Of a stretch of DNA of 64,000 nt, positions 62,575 to 64,000 are shown piece by piece. The notes below the pieces were generated by a model. It worked only from the letters and a program-made list of their open reading frames with translations. It did no database searches and had not been told where the DNA came from. Both the position numbers and the translations under genes were made by a program. Where the stretch lies: contig CP141132.1 of the NCBI GenBank assembly GCA_035236585.1, forward strand, positions 64,081,880 through 64,145,879. Direction: 5' to 3'. This DNA comes from Warburgia ugandensis (Eukaryota; Streptophyta; Magnoliopsida; Canellales; Canellaceae). Within the stretch, counting starts at the first letter, position 1. The number at the start of each line of letters is the position of its first letter.

Positions 62575-64000
62575 TGTAATGACTCCAATTTTGTAATATT
62601 GAAATTCCAAGTTTAGCAATGAAAAGTTCAATTTTAAAGAAAAGGGCATTTTGGTCATTTCACTAGTCACCATAACTAAACCCAGGAATTTGGTACCAAA
62701 AGTGGTTCCATTAGATACGTCTCGAAAAAAAAGGAATCCAACGAGACCAAAATCACCCAAAACGGAGTTAAAATGAGCAAGATATGGCCCTTTGAAGTTC
62801 AGGGGCAAAGCGTAAATTTCCCAAAAACGATTTAACCTCGAAAAACACGGGTGCCCGTTTTGATACGGGCACACCGTCGTCTTCAACCTCCTAGAGGTTT
62901 CTGGAACGGCGGTGTTTCAAGAAGAAACCATCAGCCATTCCGTAGGGTTCCCCACCGCCATTCAAAGGCGGTTAGAAACCCTCCGTAACCCTCTCGTAAA
63001 AGCTCTATAAATAGAGCTCTTGGGTGCCTCTAATGGCAGCCCAAAAGCCTTGGAGAAAACCAGTCGTGAAGCGGTGAGCAAGGGGGAAAACGTGGAGAGA
63101 AAACCACCCACGAAGGTGCACGCAAGAAAAAAAACCCCAAACCCATCTCCACCATAGTTCCGTGAACGATTTCCCTAGGTTTTTCCATGAAAAACCATGC
63201 GTAATAGGCCTCCAGGGAGCCACAAAGACCCCCGGGACGTCCCCAGGCCGCACTGGTTCGACAGGGTCGAACCAGGGTGACCTGAGGACGACCCAGGTCA
63301 CTAACAAGCGGGACGATCCAACAGGATCGTCCCACGTCGACGCAGTCGACGCCGTTTGGAAAAAAACCAAACGGGCGCGTCTCCGGACGCGCCCGCTAAA
63401 AGAACGACGAGCGGTGTCATCTCGCGCGTCTGCAGACGCTCCCGCTGAGGCGCGCGCTGCAGACGCGCAGCGCACTAGCAAGGCGTCATTTTTTTGGTTC
63501 TTAAGAATGCTGGGCGCACCTCGCAGACGCGCAGCGCCCTAGCATTCCTCTTTGTTTGTCTTTAATACTATATGTACATGCAATGTTAAAACGCTTATAA
63601 CTTGAGATCTAGAGCTCCGATTGAGGCGCCGCAAAAGGCTTTGTGTCCGTATCGACGACGCGGACACATCCAAACTATAAAATCCCTAATAAAAGCCCAA
63701 TAAAAGTAGGGCATGACTCTTAGAATAGGATGGTGGCGCGTGACCGCTAGGACTCTGGAAAACTGAGAATACCAAGGCCTAATTAGGACCTTAGGACACC
63801 CATAGGCATAGGGATGGACCCCTAATGCCTAAGTAATGAGACCCAAATGCTCTAAACCCATTAAAGATAGGTTAAACTAACCTTAAGTCCCCAAACCATG
63901 TTCGGGGAGTGTACGAGGACACGAGGGTGAACGCGACCTAGTCAGGTAGGTGCTCTATCACTATTAGATTCTTTTAAAAGAACTATTGTTATTTGAGAAC
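62575..64000 (+). mobile_element. 3' LTR of the chromovirus, cut by the window edge
   Basis: Same sequence as 55326 onward; the first 1426 bp of an expected length of about 2.7 kb. The first roughly 240 bases are identical to the 5' LTR; later there are scattered substitutions and small indels (for example around 62815-62945 and 63230-63270). High similarity implies a fairly recent insertion. The downstream target-site duplication is outside the window; the upstream flank is GTAGT at 55321-55325. Confidence 0.93.

Overview
This window looks like nuclear DNA of a flowering plant with a repeat-rich, probably large genome. The evidence is a four-exon ABA-type (clade A) protein phosphatase 2C gene with GT-AG introns, Au-type SINEs with target-site duplications, RTE-clade LINEs, Athila- and Tekay/Del-like Ty3/gypsy retrotransposons, a CACTA-type DNA transposon and long CT microsatellites. 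I cannot name the species.

Layout. 1-2350: decayed RTE LINE on the minus strand. 2351-5062: gene-free flank with a CT microsatellite, then the GC-richer promoter/leader of the phosphatase gene with two ABRE cores. 5063-15933: the PP2C gene, the only host gene I can support, with an open 406-residue coding sequence in four exons. Intron 2 holds an Au SINE and intron 3 holds a LINE 3' fragment partly duplicated in tandem. 15934-17635: 3' flank with a second Au SINE framed by a 16-bp duplication. 17636-37205: Athila-like minus-strand retroelements in the order partial LTR, long LTR containing five 575-bp tandem units, decayed gag-pol interior, third LTR, truncated second interior. About 37206-54805: probable CACTA transposon with palindromic subterminal arrays at both sides and minus-strand transposase-associated plus Ulp1-like protease coding remnants. 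It is split by a minus-strand Tekay-like derivative (39270-50229), which itself carries a nested solo LTR and a 5'-truncated LINE. 55326-64000: plus-strand Tekay/Del chromovirus-type element with similar LTRs but a broken polyprotein; its 3' LTR runs off the window.

How it fits together. Clade A PP2Cs are negative regulators of abscisic acid signalling that are inhibited by PYR/PYL/RCAR receptors and act on SnRK2 kinases. The conserved tryptophan at residue 288 and the ABRE cores fit that role and the usual ABA-feedback induction. Everything downstream of about 17.6 kb is layered transposable elements. I found no operon-like or previously undescribed gene system. The most unusual structures are the LTR-internal satellite-like array, the hairpin and 37-bp arrays at 37.3-38.3 kb, the CACTA-type unit with Ulp1-like but no visible TNP2-like sequence, and the 388-bp inverted-arm structure at 49842-50229.
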